From: Verrucomicrobia bacterium UBA6015
Lineage (GTDB): Bacteria; Verrucomicrobiota; Kiritimatiellia; UBA8416
Length of the DNA stretch: 56,566 nucleotides
Assembly: GCA_002428045.1 (NCBI GenBank)
Contig: DIZZ01000207.1
Span: 1-56,566 of the forward strand
Reading direction: 5' to 3'
Positions 1 to 8,613 of the stretch are shown here, piece after piece. Position numbers and translations under genes: made by a program. Below the pieces are notes generated by a model. That model was not told the origin of the DNA and searched no databases. It saw only the letters and a program-made list of their open reading frames with translations. The number at the start of each line of letters is the position of its first letter. Within the stretch, counting starts at the first letter, position 1.

Positions 1-9
1 GGTTTTCAT
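1..9 (-). CDS. Start of an unidentified gene, truncated by the window edge
   Basis: On the minus strand an ATG at 9-7 overlaps the TGA stop of the nicotinamidase gene (8-6) in an ATGA arrangement typical of translationally coupled genes. Only three codons (Met-Lys-Thr) lie inside the window, so the product cannot be named. Its place as the last visible gene of an NAD-salvage operon suggests an NAD-related enzyme; that is inference only. Confidence 0.45.
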
Positions 10-800
10 GCCGCCGCCAACAAAAACTTGCGAATCAACGTCGCATCGTTGATTCGATACTCCCTGAATGATCCTGGTGTTAATGGATACGCCGTGTTTG
101 CGTAATGATGATAAAGCAAACCCGTTTCAAAGATCGTTTGTGGCTTAATGTGCTGAAAATGACCGTTACCCGCCATGTGAGATTTCTTTAGTTCGCCTGC
201 TTTTGCAACCACAACACCTGCATCCCTCATGTCTGCAATCGCCTTTTCAATGTCACCCGGTTGGAGATTTACCCCACGTACTCCATCACTCACAAGCGTT
301 ACGCCGAACCCAAGCTGCCTTGCATCCAGAGCCGTGAACTTCACACAGTAGTCTGTCGCGAGTCCAACAAGCACCACGTCCTTTACGCCATGCTGTTTCA
401 GATACACCTGAAGTCCCGTTTCTTTCTTATGGCCGTTGTCAAAAAAGCCGCTGTAGCTGTCGATGGCCGGATCGGTTCCTTTTGTGATCACGTGCCCAAT
501 CCGATGCACATCAAGTTCATCAACAAACGCAGCACCCGTTGAGCCAGCCACACAGTGATCGGGCCACACGACCTGATCCACTCCATTCAAGTCGACCACA
601 TCACCAACGACCTTCTCTGGATGCATGCTCACAAATGAACCATGGTTTGCCGGGTGCCAATCCTGCGTGGCCACCACCAAATCAACATGATCCATAAGTT
701 CATTTGCAACAGCAACCACCGCATTACCATCCGGTACGGCCAACGCACCTCCCGGCACAAAATCGTTCTGAATATCTATGAGAATCAATGCTGTTTTCAT
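6..800 (-). CDS. pncA: Nicotinamidase (PncA-type isochorismatase-fold hydrolase)
   Basis: Hydrolyses nicotinamide to nicotinate, which the pncB product uses in NAD salvage. The 264-residue protein shows the family catalytic triad: Asp9 in LIDIQNDF, Lys107 in ITKGTDP and Cys152 in LATDYCVKF. The metal-binding DWHP segment is at residues 47-50, with a further His at 53. The ATG at 800 was chosen because the conserved fold begins there and a purine-rich AGGGAG lies just upstream; the longer reading frame adds 42 unrelated residues. It starts 10 nt after nrtR ends and its stop overlaps the next gene, so it is operonic. The protein carries about 55 residues beyond the usual end of the family (from about residue 205), which I do not recognise. 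Function is confident; the role of the tail is unknown. Confidence 0.92.
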   Translation of the reverse strand: MKTALILIDIQNDFVPGGALAVPDGNAVVAVANELMDHVDLVVATQDWHPANHGSFVSMHPEKVVGDVVDLNGVDQVVWPDHCVAGSTGAAFVDELDVHRIGHVITKGTDPAIDSYSGFFDNGHKKETGLQVYLKQHGVKDVVLVGLATDYCVKFTALDARQLGFGVTLVSDGVRGVNLQPGDIEKAIADMRDAGVVVAKAGELKKSHMAGNGHFQHIKPQTIFETGLLYHHYANTAYPLTPGSFREYRINDATLIRKFLLAAA

Positions 801-810
801 CGGTCTCCCT

Positions 811-1500
811 CTATATTTCGAAGTTAAAGCCTTGCTTGACTTTCTGGTCGTATTTCTTCTTGTTGAATCGATAGAGCCGCGCTGCTCGATGCGACACGTC
901 GGTCTCGATCTCGTCACGCTCCTCAAGAATGCCCATGCCTAAAATCTTCTTCCGAAAGTTTCGCTTATCAACGGGCCTATCCAGAATCTTCTCATATACC
1001 CCTTGCAACATTCTTAGCGGAAACGTTGAGGGAAGAAGCTCAAAACCGATGGGCTGATATCTGATCTTTCCTCTCAGACGGGCATGTGCCGTTTTAAGGA
1101 TCTCTGCATGGTCGAACGCCAATGGCGGAACATCGTCAATGCAAAACCAAGCCGCGTTGCTCGCATCGGTTGCGGCCTGGACCTTATGCTCGGAGAGATT
1201 CACTAAAGCATAATAAGCCACCGTGACTACATGCTCACGGGGATCACGCTCGGGATTACTGAACGTGTAAAGTTGCTCTAGGAAGACATTTGTTAATCCG
1301 GTTTCTTCGCTTAGCTCTCGACGTGCCGTATCCTCCAGTGCCTCTCCCACCGTTGCAAAACCTCCCGGCAATGCCCATTGCTCCTTGAACGGCTCCTGAC
1401 CTCTCTGTATGAGAAGGATCTTGAGATCCTCATCATCAAGACCAAACACGACACAATCTGCCGTGAGTGCGGGTCGTGCATATATGTATGTATATGGCAT
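811..1500 (-). CDS. nrtR: NrtR-type Nudix/winged-helix regulator of NAD metabolism
   Basis: A 229-residue protein with an N-terminal Nudix domain and a C-terminal winged-helix region (about residues 155-229), the architecture of NrtR repressors, which sense ADP-ribose or related NAD metabolites and control NAD synthesis genes. The Nudix box is complete: Gly47, Glu53, Arg61-Glu62, Glu65-Glu66, Gly68-Leu69. Hydrolase activity is therefore possible, although many NrtR proteins act only as sensors. The ATG at 1500 is preceded at good spacing by GAGGGA; a TTG at 1530 would add ten poorly conserved residues. Its position between pncB and pncA strongly supports NAD salvage as the regulon. A palindrome overlapping a TATAAT lies 34 nt upstream (separate entry), so autoregulation is likely. 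Confidence 0.85.
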   Translation of the reverse strand: MPYTYIYARPALTADCVVFGLDDEDLKILLIQRGQEPFKEQWALPGGFATVGEALEDTARRELSEETGLTNVFLEQLYTFSNPERDPREHVVTVAYYALVNLSEHKVQAATDASNAAWFCIDDVPPLAFDHAEILKTAHARLRGKIRYQPIGFELLPSTFPLRMLQGVYEKILDRPVDKRNFRKKILGMGILEERDEIETDVSHRAARLYRFNKKKYDQKVKQGFNFEI

Positions 1501-1533
1501 AACTAAGTCCCTCGTGTTATTCCGAGACAACCT

Positions 1534-1552
1534 TAGTGTAATTATAACACTA
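1534..1552 (-). promoter_or_regulatory. Candidate NrtR operator overlapping a -10 element
   Basis: The 19-bp sequence is an inverted repeat with six-base arms TAGTGT and ACACTA and a partly symmetric AT-rich centre. On the minus strand the centre contains a perfect TATAAT (1546-1541). A repressor bound here would block polymerase at a promoter driving nrtR-pncA. Palindromes in front of NAD genes are typical NrtR targets, but I cannot verify the exact consensus for this lineage. No good -35 lies at 17 bp; a TTGACA sits too close (1558-1553). Confidence 0.5.
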
Positions 1553-1610
1553 TGTCAAGACATTAAGTGATAAATTTCAATTTTTGACATTGCGCCAAAA
1601 AGGCTTTACA

Positions 1611-3080
1611 TCAGGCATTTTCGCGAAGGGAAGAAATCATCGAGGACTTGAGGTGATGGAGATCCGCATCCAACCCGCATGGATACGTATGCGGGTTTGT
1701 GAACCTTCGAATGCTCCCGTGAAGACGGTTGCATTGCTCTGCAGCTCGATCTCGGATAGCAGGCAGCCCTTCTGCTTCGCAGGCACGATGCCCTGCACGG
1801 AGGACCGGGAGCAAGAGATCGGTGTGGTCCATATCGGCATTAATCGTTCGGTGATGTTCTGCGTTCAGTGGATCGACAATCGTCATGCTCCGGGGTTCGC
1901 CAGCGTCCTCGTTATAGATCATATCCGCAACAAACCCGTTGCCATCACTGAAACGCCGGACCTGCAGAATGCCTGGGGTTGAGGTCTTGATGCTTTGCTC
2001 GGAAAGCTTCACCCGGTATTGCCAGCCCTCCCCTGCGCGGCGAATTGCCGACAGCTTGTAGACCCCACCGAGCGAGGGCTGATCATAGGCAGTGACCAGC
2101 TTTGTGCCGACACCCCATACGGCAATCTTTGCGTCCTGCTGCTTGAGACTCTCAATGATGTGCTCATCAAGATCGTTGCTGGCGATAATCACAGCGTTTT
2201 CAAAACCTGCGGCGTCGAGCAGTTTTCTGGCTTCGATGCTCAGATATGCAAGATCGCCGGAATCCAAACGGACACCAACCATCTCATACCCTTTGCTACG
2301 GAGTGTCGTTCCCGCCGCGATAGCGTTCCTGACGCCTTCCAGCGTGTCGTATGTATCGATGAGAAAGACACAATTATTCGGCATGGCGTCTGCATATCGT
2401 TCAAACGCCTCCGCTTCTGAATCAAACGTCATGACCCAACTGTGAGCGTGCGTTCCCTTGACCGGAATACCCAGCAACTGGCCTGCCAGGACATTGGACG
2501 TCGCCGCACAACCACCGATGTAGGCAGCACGCGAAGCCGATATAGAGCCATCAACGCCCTGTGCCCTCCGCAATCCGAACTCCAGAACAGGTTCGCCTCT
2601 TGCCGCCTGGCACACGCGTGCGGCTTTCGTGGCAATCAACGTCTGGAAATTGATCATATTAAGCAACGCGGTTTCCAGCAGTTGACACTGAATCAGCGGG
2701 CCTTTGACACGAAGCAACGGTTCCTGCGGAAAGACAACCGTTCCTTCTGGCATAGCATCCACATCCACGGACAACGTCATATCCCCCAAAAACGACAGGA
2801 ATGCCTTTTCAAACAGCGGCTTGTCATCATTACCGGTCAGGGTGCCGAGGTATTCCTGATCCTCCCGGGTGAACGAGAAACGCTGTAGGTAATCGACGGC
2901 AAAACCGAGGCCAGCAGCCAACGTATAACCACTGCCAAAGGGAGGCTTCCGGAAGAACAGATGAAACACCGCTTCATCATTACCTCGCCCCTCCTTCCAG
3001 TATCCATACGCCATCGTCAGTTGATATAGATCGGTAAGCATGGCCAGCGATGGCTTGTATATATCGGTCAAACCATTCAT
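1611..3080 (-). CDS. pncB: Nicotinate phosphoribosyltransferase
   Basis: Converts nicotinate and PRPP to nicotinate mononucleotide, the committed step of the Preiss-Handler pathway. The 489 residues open with the family signature around [14 protein letters not shown] and carry the [10 protein letters not shown] segment with the conserved active-site histidines (His211/His213). FLIDTYDT and VRLDSGDL further on belong to the phosphoribosyl-binding barrel. It is the first gene of the pncB-nrtR-pncA unit, with 110 nt before nrtR. That gap holds the nrtR palindrome and promoter, so pncB may be transcribed separately. No strong Shine-Dalgarno precedes the ATG at 3080, and an internal Met14 is a possible alternative start. 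Confidence 0.93.
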   Translation of the reverse strand: MNGLTDIYKPSLAMLTDLYQLTMAYGYWKEGRGNDEAVFHLFFRKPPFGSGYTLAAGLGFAVDYLQRFSFTREDQEYLGTLTGNDDKPLFEKAFLSFLGDMTLSVDVDAMPEGTVVFPQEPLLRVKGPLIQCQLLETALLNMINFQTLIATKAARVCQAARGEPVLEFGLRRAQGVDGSISASRAAYIGGCAATSNVLAGQLLGIPVKGTHAHSWVMTFDSEAEAFERYADAMPNNCVFLIDTYDTLEGVRNAIAAGTTLRSKGYEMVGVRLDSGDLAYLSIEARKLLDAAGFENAVIIASNDLDEHIIESLKQQDAKIAVWGVGTKLVTAYDQPSLGGVYKLSAIRRAGEGWQYRVKLSEQSIKTSTPGILQVRRFSDGNGFVADMIYNEDAGEPRSMTIVDPLNAEHHRTINADMDHTDLLLPVLRAGHRACEAEGLPAIRDRAAEQCNRLHGSIRRFTNPHTYPCGLDADLHHLKSSMISSLRENA

Positions 3081-3099
3081 GAGATCAATAATGTAGATA

Positions 3100-5280
3100 T
3101 CATACCAACATGGATGTCACACGGGGTACAATTCTGGGAGAATGATAATCGCATCTACGCTCCGTCCGATCGGTTGCCGCTGTGCCGAGCCACGGGGATC
3201 CTGCCCTTAAGCCGGGTAGCAGTTTCATCTGGCGCAGCAGGGCGTCAGGGTCGGGGCCGCGTCCGCGAAACGCCGTGAAGACGTCCATGGGGTGCAGGCT
3301 GCCGCCCGCCGCCAGGAGGGTGTCGCGGAAGCGCTGGCCGACCTTCCGCATGGCCTCCCGGTTATCCAGCCCAGCCTCGATAAACGCGCCAAAGGCATCG
3401 GCGGAAAGGACTTCCGCCCATTTGTAGCTATAGTATCCGGCAGCATAGCCGCCGGCAAAGATATGCGAGAAGCCGCACAACAGGCGATCCTCCGGCAACG
3501 GGGGCAGGATGGCAAAGTCGGCGGCGAGGGCTTCCTTGACCGCGTTGGGGCTGCGCGCGTCGCCAGGGGCGTAACGAGCATGCAGTTCCATGTCCACGGC
3601 ACCGAACAGGAGCTGCCGCAGGGACGCCGAGCCCGCCCGGAAATAGCGGGATTCGGTGATCCTGGCAATCATGTCGTCCGGCAGGCAGGCGCCGGTGGCG
3701 ATGTGGCGGGACATGCCGCTGAGGACAGGGGCGTGGAAGCACCAGTTTTCCATGAACTGGCTGGGCAGTTCGACGGCATCCCATTCGACATTGTGGATGC
3801 CCGAGGCTTCCGGGATGTCGACCGTGGTCAGCAGATGTTGCAGCGCATGACCGAATTCGTGGAAAAGGGTGGTTATTTCGTTCAGGGTCAACAGGGACGG
3901 CGTGTCGCCGACCGGTAGGGTCTGGTTGCAGACGAGATAGGCGACCGGATAGCTCAGGGTGTTGTCCGGCAATCGCTTGCGTGGTCTGACGCTATCCATC
4001 CAGGCCCCGCCGCGCTTGGTTTCCGGGCGGCTGTAAGGATCGAGGTAAAAGGCGGCGATCAGGGTGTTATCCGCGTTAAATACCTCGAAAAAACGGACAT
4101 CCGGATGCCAGGCCGGGGTTTTGCCATCGGCAGGGCGGATAGAAATAGAGAAGAGTTCCTGCGCGAGGGCGAACATGCCCGTAAGAACGTCGGGGAACTG
4201 GAAGTAGGGGCGCAGGTCTTCATCGTCGAAGCCGAAGCGCTGCTTGCGCATCTGTTCGCTCCAGAAGGCGATGTCCCAGTGTCGTAACGGCTCGGTCTGT
4301 CCCTGCTGCCGCGCAAAGGCGGAAAGGTCGGCATGTTCCTGCTCGGCGACCGGACGGGCGGCGTCGCGCACCCGGGCGGTCAGGCGATCGACGGCCTCGA
4401 CGGTGCCAGCCATGCGCTGTTGCAGGATCAGGTCGGCATAGGATGCACGATCGAGCAGCCAGGCCATTTCGCGGCGACCGGCGAGAATACGGTCGATCAG
4501 TGCCGTGTTGTCGAATTCGCCAGCGGCGGCACGGGTGACAAAAGCGCGATAGAGCGCTTCGCGATGATCGCGGCGTTCGCTGTACTGCATGAACGGCAGG
4601 AATAGCGGGGCTTCCAGTGTGATGTGCCAAGGGCCTTTCTCCGGCGAGCTTGCCTCCTTGCCCGCCCGGCGGGCGGCACCCGACGCCGCCGCCCGCAGCG
4701 AGGGCGGCAGGCCAACGATATCATTGGCGGCGGTAAGCTCCAGTGCAAAGGCCTTGGTGGCGTCCAGCAGGTGATTGGAGAACGCCGTCGAGGCGGCAGC
4801 CAGCTCATCACGCAGGGTGCCCATGCGTTCGCGCTTGGCGGTGGGGAGTCCGACACCGGCGGTACGCGCGGAACACATCGCGCTGGTGATTAGGCGGCGG
4901 TGCGCCTCGTCGAGCGGGGTCCAGGCCTCGCCATCGCGGAGGGTGCGCATGGCGCGGTAAATCGGTTCGCTCTGGCCTGTGCGGGTGGAGAATGCGACCA
5001 CCTGGGGCTGGAGTTTATCATGCACGCGGCGCCAGTCGGGCGTGTTCATGACGCTGTGCAGGTGCGAGACGATGCCCCAGGCGTAGTCCAGTGGTTCCAT
5101 CAGGGTGAATAGCGGCTCCATGCAGCCTTCCCAGGAGGGGGTGGCCTCGGCCTCCAGCCGGGCGAGTTGTGCCTCCGCTGTGGCAAGGATGCGGGGAATG
5201 GTCTCCTCGGCCAGTTCAGGCGTGATCCGATCAAAAGGCGGCAGGTCATGCTGGCACAGCAAAGGATTCAGGTCAGACAT
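3100..5280 (-). CDS. prlC: M3-family zinc metallopeptidase (oligopeptidase A-like)
   Basis: A 726-residue cytoplasmic thimet-type oligopeptidase expected to degrade short peptides, including cleaved signal peptides. The zinc motif HEFGH is at residues 474-478 and the third ligand is probably Glu504 in the [13 protein letters not shown] helix, the family's second conserved block. The N-terminus matches the family ([10 protein letters not shown]). The usual end of the family ([14 protein letters not shown]) is followed by about 40 extra residues rich in Arg, Ser and Pro that look unlike any domain; this may be readthrough into former intergenic DNA. Gene end and pncB start are 19 nt apart, so it could be co-transcribed with the NAD genes, though no functional link is evident. 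The gene is visibly more GC-rich than nrtR and pncA. Confidence 0.9.
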   Translation of the reverse strand: MSDLNPLLCQHDLPPFDRITPELAEETIPRILATAEAQLARLEAEATPSWEGCMEPLFTLMEPLDYAWGIVSHLHSVMNTPDWRRVHDKLQPQVVAFSTRTGQSEPIYRAMRTLRDGEAWTPLDEAHRRLITSAMCSARTAGVGLPTAKRERMGTLRDELAAASTAFSNHLLDATKAFALELTAANDIVGLPPSLRAAASGAARRAGKEASSPEKGPWHITLEAPLFLPFMQYSERRDHREALYRAFVTRAAAGEFDNTALIDRILAGRREMAWLLDRASYADLILQQRMAGTVEAVDRLTARVRDAARPVAEQEHADLSAFARQQGQTEPLRHWDIAFWSEQMRKQRFGFDDEDLRPYFQFPDVLTGMFALAQELFSISIRPADGKTPAWHPDVRFFEVFNADNTLIAAFYLDPYSRPETKRGGAWMDSVRPRKRLPDNTLSYPVAYLVCNQTLPVGDTPSLLTLNEITTLFHEFGHALQHLLTTVDIPEASGIHNVEWDAVELPSQFMENWCFHAPVLSGMSRHIATGACLPDDMIARITESRYFRAGSASLRQLLFGAVDMELHARYAPGDARSPNAVKEALAADFAILPPLPEDRLLCGFSHIFAGGYAAGYYSYKWAEVLSADAFGAFIEAGLDNREAMRKVGQRFRDTLLAAGGSLHPMDVFTAFRGRGPDPDALLRQMKLLPGLRAGSPWLGTAATDRTERRCDYHSPRIVPRVTSMLV

Positions 5281-5615
5281 CGAAGCTCCATCGTGACAGG
5301 GTTCGGGCGGTTATCGCATAGCGCCAAGAGACGAGTGATTAGCACGCACCGTCTATACCTGCTTTTGAGATCCCCTTGCAAGCGTTTTGTACATCGAGAT
5401 GGATGAAAAAGCAGGGGGGTTCGTTTTTCGTCACCTGCGATTGGGGCTTGATTGGTATCTTGATCCTGATAGTATATCTACACACATCTGCGGGGCGTTG
5501 CCCCGTTCAAGAGCAACTTGATGATCTACCGGACTAGTCCGTCCAGAAGAAGTTCAATAAAACACCTTGGAAATGGTCACTCGAGCGTTGGTGCGCCATG
5601 GAAAGGAACAGAAAC
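5281..5615. other. Intergenic region between divergent genes
   Basis: 335 nt between the start of the M3 peptidase (minus) and the start of the zinc-ribbon gene (plus). It holds a possible plus-strand promoter (separate entry), a short GC hairpin at 5491-5505 (CGGGGC, loop GTT, GCCCCG) without a T-run, and a 12-bp palindrome CGGACTAGTCCG at 5530-5541. I see no convincing coding sequence. Confidence 0.6.
5448..5475 (+). promoter_or_regulatory. Possible sigma-70-type promoter
   Basis: TTGATT at 5448-5453 and TAGTAT at 5470-5475 are separated by 16 bp and point towards the gene starting at 5616. This leaves a leader of about 130 nt that includes the 5491-5505 hairpin. Support is sequence similarity to consensus only. 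Confidence 0.3.
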
Positions 5616-6701
5616 ATGAAAAGCGATGCGAAGTCAAAGGGAACCTGGATTCACCGTTTTGCCATACGGCTGTTTACCCTCGTTCTTGCGATGCTGATAT
5701 TCTGGGTGCTTGGATTCTTTGTGGACGATATCCGGTCCATCTGCGGACCCGACTACGCCACCATCGAGCAGAAGCACTTGGACAAGGATCTTGTGGCAAA
5801 ACGGCTTGCTCTTGAGAAGCAGGTCGCGGATCTCACCCGGCAGATTGAGAACCAGACCGAGATACAGCGTGTCGTTGGGGACAGTTCCCGAAATCTGCAG
5901 CAGACCATCAACCAGCTTATTGAACTCCAGACACTTGGCATGCAGAAGAGTATCGCCTTTTCGGAAACCGAACAGGCGAACTTCACGAGCAGCCTGAGAC
6001 TTTTTCTGGACAACCAGAAGAAATATCAGGAACTGAGCCAGACTGTATCGGATATGCTTGAACGCAAGCAGGGGCTTGTTCGGGAGAAGGAACAAGCGGA
6101 GCAAGAGATTGAGGGGCAGCGTGGGCCAGCCAGGGATGAGTTCAACAACCTCAGCGAGAAACACCGTCTTAAACTCGCCTTTCTACAACTGGCGATCCTA
6201 TTGCCCGTTCTTATTGTCGCGGCTGCCGTCATCATCAAGAAACGTTCCAGCATCTACTTCCCGTTGTTCCTCGCCTTCGCCGCCGCAACACTGATTAAAG
6301 TCGCTCTTGTGATTCATGAGTATTTCCCCAGCAAATACTTCAAGTACATCCTCATTGGCGGTCTGTTGATCGTCGTGGCCCGGCTGTTGATCTATTTCAT
6401 CCGTACCATCGCGTTTCCAAAAACGCAATGGTTGGTCAAGCAATACCGGGAGGCATACGAGCGGTTTCTGTGCCCGGTGTGCGAGTATCCCATCAGAATT
6501 GGGCCGCGTCGCTTTCTGTTTTGGACCCGTCGGACGGTCAACAAGATCGTGGTGCCCGGCGATCACGGCGTTCTGGAAGAAAAGTATACTTGTCCATCGT
6601 GCGGCTGCAATCTTTTTGAGGAGTGCCCGTCTTGTCACAAGGTTAGACACGCGATGCTTCCAAACTGTTCGCACTGCGGAATCGAGAAGGAAATCAAATA
6701 G
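5616..6701 (+). CDS. Uncharacterised membrane protein with coiled coil and C-terminal zinc ribbons
   Basis: I do not recognise a named family. The 361-residue protein has one N-terminal transmembrane helix (about residues 12-35). A long charged coiled coil (about 55-185, rich in Glu, Gln, Lys and Leu) follows, then a cluster of three hydrophobic helices (about 190-275). The C-terminal domain has repeated CxxC pairs: CPVC, CPSCGC, CPSCHK and CSHC, forming at least two zinc ribbons. The ATG at 5616 is chosen because AAGGA lies 9 nt upstream; an ATG six codons earlier has no ribosome site. The layout suggests a periplasmic coiled coil held between membrane segments with cytoplasmic zinc ribbons, but topology is inferred. 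It stands alone on its strand. Confidence 0.75.
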   Translation: MKSDAKSKGTWIHRFAIRLFTLVLAMLIFWVLGFFVDDIRSICGPDYATIEQKHLDKDLVAKRLALEKQVADLTRQIENQTEIQRVVGDSSRNLQQTINQLIELQTLGMQKSIAFSETEQANFTSSLRLFLDNQKKYQELSQTVSDMLERKQGLVREKEQAEQEIEGQRGPARDEFNNLSEKHRLKLAFLQLAILLPVLIVAAAVIIKKRSSIYFPLFLAFAAATLIKVALVIHEYFPSKYFKYILIGGLLIVVARLLIYFIRTIAFPKTQWLVKQYREAYERFLCPVCEYPIRIGPRRFLFWTRRTVNKIVVPGDHGVLEEKYTCPSCGCNLFEECPSCHKVRHAMLPNCSHCGIEKEIK

Positions 6702-6731
6702 AGTTTCAACAGTGAACTGCGAGGTGAGGGG

Positions 6732-6815
6732 ATGATGAAACTTGAGCGCGTTACCGAAGAGCGGAAACCGGGATATCCTTCGTTCAAAGACCATACCACA
6801 AAACGGGGGGCCTGA
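6732..6815 (+). CDS. Possible 27-residue leader ORF
   Basis: Starts with two ATG codons preceded by GAGGTGAGGGG, a strong ribosome-binding sequence, and encodes a short charged peptide (MMKLERVTEERKPGYP and 11 more residues). Its TGA overlaps the ATG of the next ORF by one base. The ribosome site and overlap favour translation; the lack of a recognisable product and the short length argue against it. Confidence 0.3.
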   Translation: MMKLERVTEERKPGYPSFKDHTTKRGA

Positions 6816-6937
6816 TGAAGACCGCCCTCGGTGGAATGCTGGCCATTCTGGCCGCCGGGTGCAATAAAGCCACCCGCTCCGCCGCCGCGATTGGGTGGCG
6901 TGCCCATGCCGCCCAAGGAGCCGGAGCGTCCGGATGA
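6815..6937 (+). CDS. Possible small lipoprotein, perhaps frameshifted
   Basis: A 40-residue ORF begins with a lipoprotein signal peptide: basic Lys2, hydrophobic stretch GGMLAIL and lipobox LAAGC with Cys16. After the cysteine the sequence degenerates. In a second frame the same DNA reads as a proline-rich segment (KPPAPPPRLGG then PMPPKEPERPDE), which is typical of a lipoprotein linker. That frame stays open to 7013, so a frameshift just after the lipobox is plausible. It is translationally overlapped with the ORF at 6732. Either a genuine tiny lipoprotein or a broken gene. Confidence 0.3.
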   Translation: MKTALGGMLAILAAGCNKATRSAAAIGWRAHAAQGAGASG

Positions 6938-7141
6938 GACAATGGGGAGAATGATGGTCCCCCGTGCCGTCCGCTGCCGCAGAAGAGAAGTAGACTGGGA
7001 GATTCTGCCATGAACGGATAAAGCGTAGCACCTTGTCGGGGGCTACCAAGGGGCAGGGTTTATGATCGTCAGGATGAAATGCGCCGAATCAGCAGCGTCT
7101 TTATCTTGTAAATCCTGCTATGGGTACATGTTGAGGGTACG

Positions 7142-7234
7142 TTGAAGGGTGGGGGCAGACCTCCGGGCACGCCGGGCGGGGCAAAGGGTGGTGGTTTGAC
7201 GGGCGCGGCTTGGCGAGGACGCCTGCGCCCTACC
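7142..7234 (+). repeat. Dispersed intergenic repeat, copy 1
   Basis: This stretch aligns along about 93 nt with 56347-56441 near the other end of the window. Both carry GGGCA(A)AGACCTCCG-like starts, a GCCG/GGTGG middle and a nearly identical end with GACGGGCGCGGCTTGGCG, GGACGCC and GCGCCCTA. The end can fold: GGGCGC at 7201-7206 pairs with GCGCCC at 7225-7230 around an inner GGCG/CGCC-type stem. It lies between genes, in the leader of tolB. Confidence 0.75.
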
Positions 7235-7328
7235 CAATGGGGAAGCAAGTGCTCAAGGACGAGCCAAAATGTGTACAGGCTCTACTTAGGGATTGCCGAA
7301 ACGCCCAGGATTTGTATAGGCTTAAGAA

Positions 7329-8564
7329 ATGAAACAAACAACAGTGCTTGGAATATGGTGGTCAACGGCAGGGGCATTTCTGCTCCTGCTGCTTGGTGGT
7401 GTTGGTGTGCATGCCCAGGATATCACGATTGTCGGTGCAGGGACCGGAGACAAAATCTCGATTGCCACCGCTGGGGTGAATGTGGGTGCCAGCACGGCGG
7501 AGCGTCAGTTCCTGCAGATCCTGCAGACCGATCTGAAACGTTCCGGCTGGTTTACCCTTGGGGCGGCGGGGGCTTCGGTGATCGAACTTCAGGGCAATAC
7601 GCAGGTCAATGGAAGTACCCTTGAAGTCAAGTGCGAGGTGCTGAACCGGGCAACCCGTAAGTCCTATTTTGCGCGGGTTTTCCGGGAGGCGGCAGCGCAG
7701 CCGCAGCTTGTCGCGCATAAGCTGGCCGATGCCATTGTGGAGGCCGTCAAGGGCGTTCCCGGTATCGCTTCTACGCGCATCGCCCTGGTCGGTTCTCGCG
7801 AAGGAAAAAAAGATCTCTACCTGATCGGCAGTGATGGGGGCGGGTTGGTGCAGGCTACCCGTGATGGCGTGCCCTGCCTGTCGCCAGCTTGGTCTCCCGA
7901 CGCCCGCAATATATTCTACACGAGCTTTTTACGGAAATTTCCAGACGTGTACCGGATTGATCTTGGCAGCGGCAACCGCACGCGCGTGTCGGGGTATCCC
8001 GGCATCAATTCCGGGGCACAGGTGTCGCCTGACGGACGGCATCTAGCGCTGATCTTGTCAAAGGATGGCAATCCCGAAGTGTACACGCAGGATCTGGGGA
8101 GTGGCCGGGTGACGCGGATCACCCAGACGAAGCATGCCGCCGAGGCCAGCCCGGTTTGGTCCCCGGACGGACAGCAACTGGCGTATGTTTCGGATGTCAC
8201 CGGTGCCCCGCATATCTACATCATCAACCGGGCGGGGGGATCGCCGACCCGGATCACCCTTCAGGGCAGTGAGAACGTCTCGCCATCCTGGGCTCGCGAT
8301 GGCCGCCTGGCCTACAGCAGTCGGCGCGGTGGCCGCTACCAGATCTGCATCTACGATCCGAAGACACGGGCCGATCGGCAGGTTACCAAGGTATCGTCCG
8401 ATCACCAGACGCCATCCTGGGCACCGAATTCGCGTCATTTGGTTTATGCACGTACGGATAGTTACATTTCCTGCTTGTACATTCTTGACACGGAGGATGA
8501 TTCTCAGGTAAAGTTGACGACTTCTAAGGGTGATTGGTATTTTCCTGCCTGGTCTCCACGCTGA
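7329..8564 (+). CDS. tolB: Tol-Pal system protein TolB
   Basis: Periplasmic beta-propeller of the Tol-Pal envelope complex, which supports outer-membrane integrity and constriction. The 411 residues begin with a Sec signal peptide ending around VHAQD (about residue 29). An N-terminal TolB domain follows, then five WD-like propeller blades visible as SPAWSPDARN, SPVWSPDGQQ, SPSWARDGR, TPSWAPNSRH and FPAWSPR. Pal is encoded 49 nt downstream, the usual pairing. TolQ, TolR and TolA are not in the window. The ribosome site is weak (AGG/AAG before the ATG). Confidence 0.93.
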   Translation: MKQTTVLGIWWSTAGAFLLLLLGGVGVHAQDITIVGAGTGDKISIATAGVNVGASTAERQFLQILQTDLKRSGWFTLGAAGASVIELQGNTQVNGSTLEVKCEVLNRATRKSYFARVFREAAAQPQLVAHKLADAIVEAVKGVPGIASTRIALVGSREGKKDLYLIGSDGGGLVQATRDGVPCLSPAWSPDARNIFYTSFLRKFPDVYRIDLGSGNRTRVSGYPGINSGAQVSPDGRHLALILSKDGNPEVYTQDLGSGRVTRITQTKHAAEASPVWSPDGQQLAYVSDVTGAPHIYIINRAGGSPTRITLQGSENVSPSWARDGRLAYSSRRGGRYQICIYDPKTRADRQVTKVSSDHQTPSWAPNSRHLVYARTDSYISCLYILDTEDDSQVKLTTSKGDWYFPAWSPR

Positions 8565-8613
8565 TGCGTGAATCAACGGGCGGGCGGTTTAATAGGCATA
8601 GGAGAAAAAGGGT

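Larger units (their letters stand above)
6702..7328. other. 627-nt gap with tiny ORFs and a dispersed repeat
   Basis: Between the zinc-ribbon gene and tolB there is no full-length gene. The gap holds two very short overlapping ORFs (6732-6937) and a repeat copy (7142-7234), each listed separately. The remaining roughly 100 nt directly before tolB shows no clear promoter. Confidence 0.6.

Noticed and set aside
3292..3918. Open frame (208 codons) opposite the M3 peptidase
   Set aside because: Antisense shadow; the peptidase on the minus strand carries the family motifs.
5491..5505. Terminator in front of the zinc-ribbon gene
   Set aside because: The hairpin has only six base pairs and no T-run.
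6198..7049. Minus-strand open frame (283 codons) across the zinc-ribbon gene and the gap
   Set aside because: It spans a real gene and a non-coding gap and has no conserved motif.
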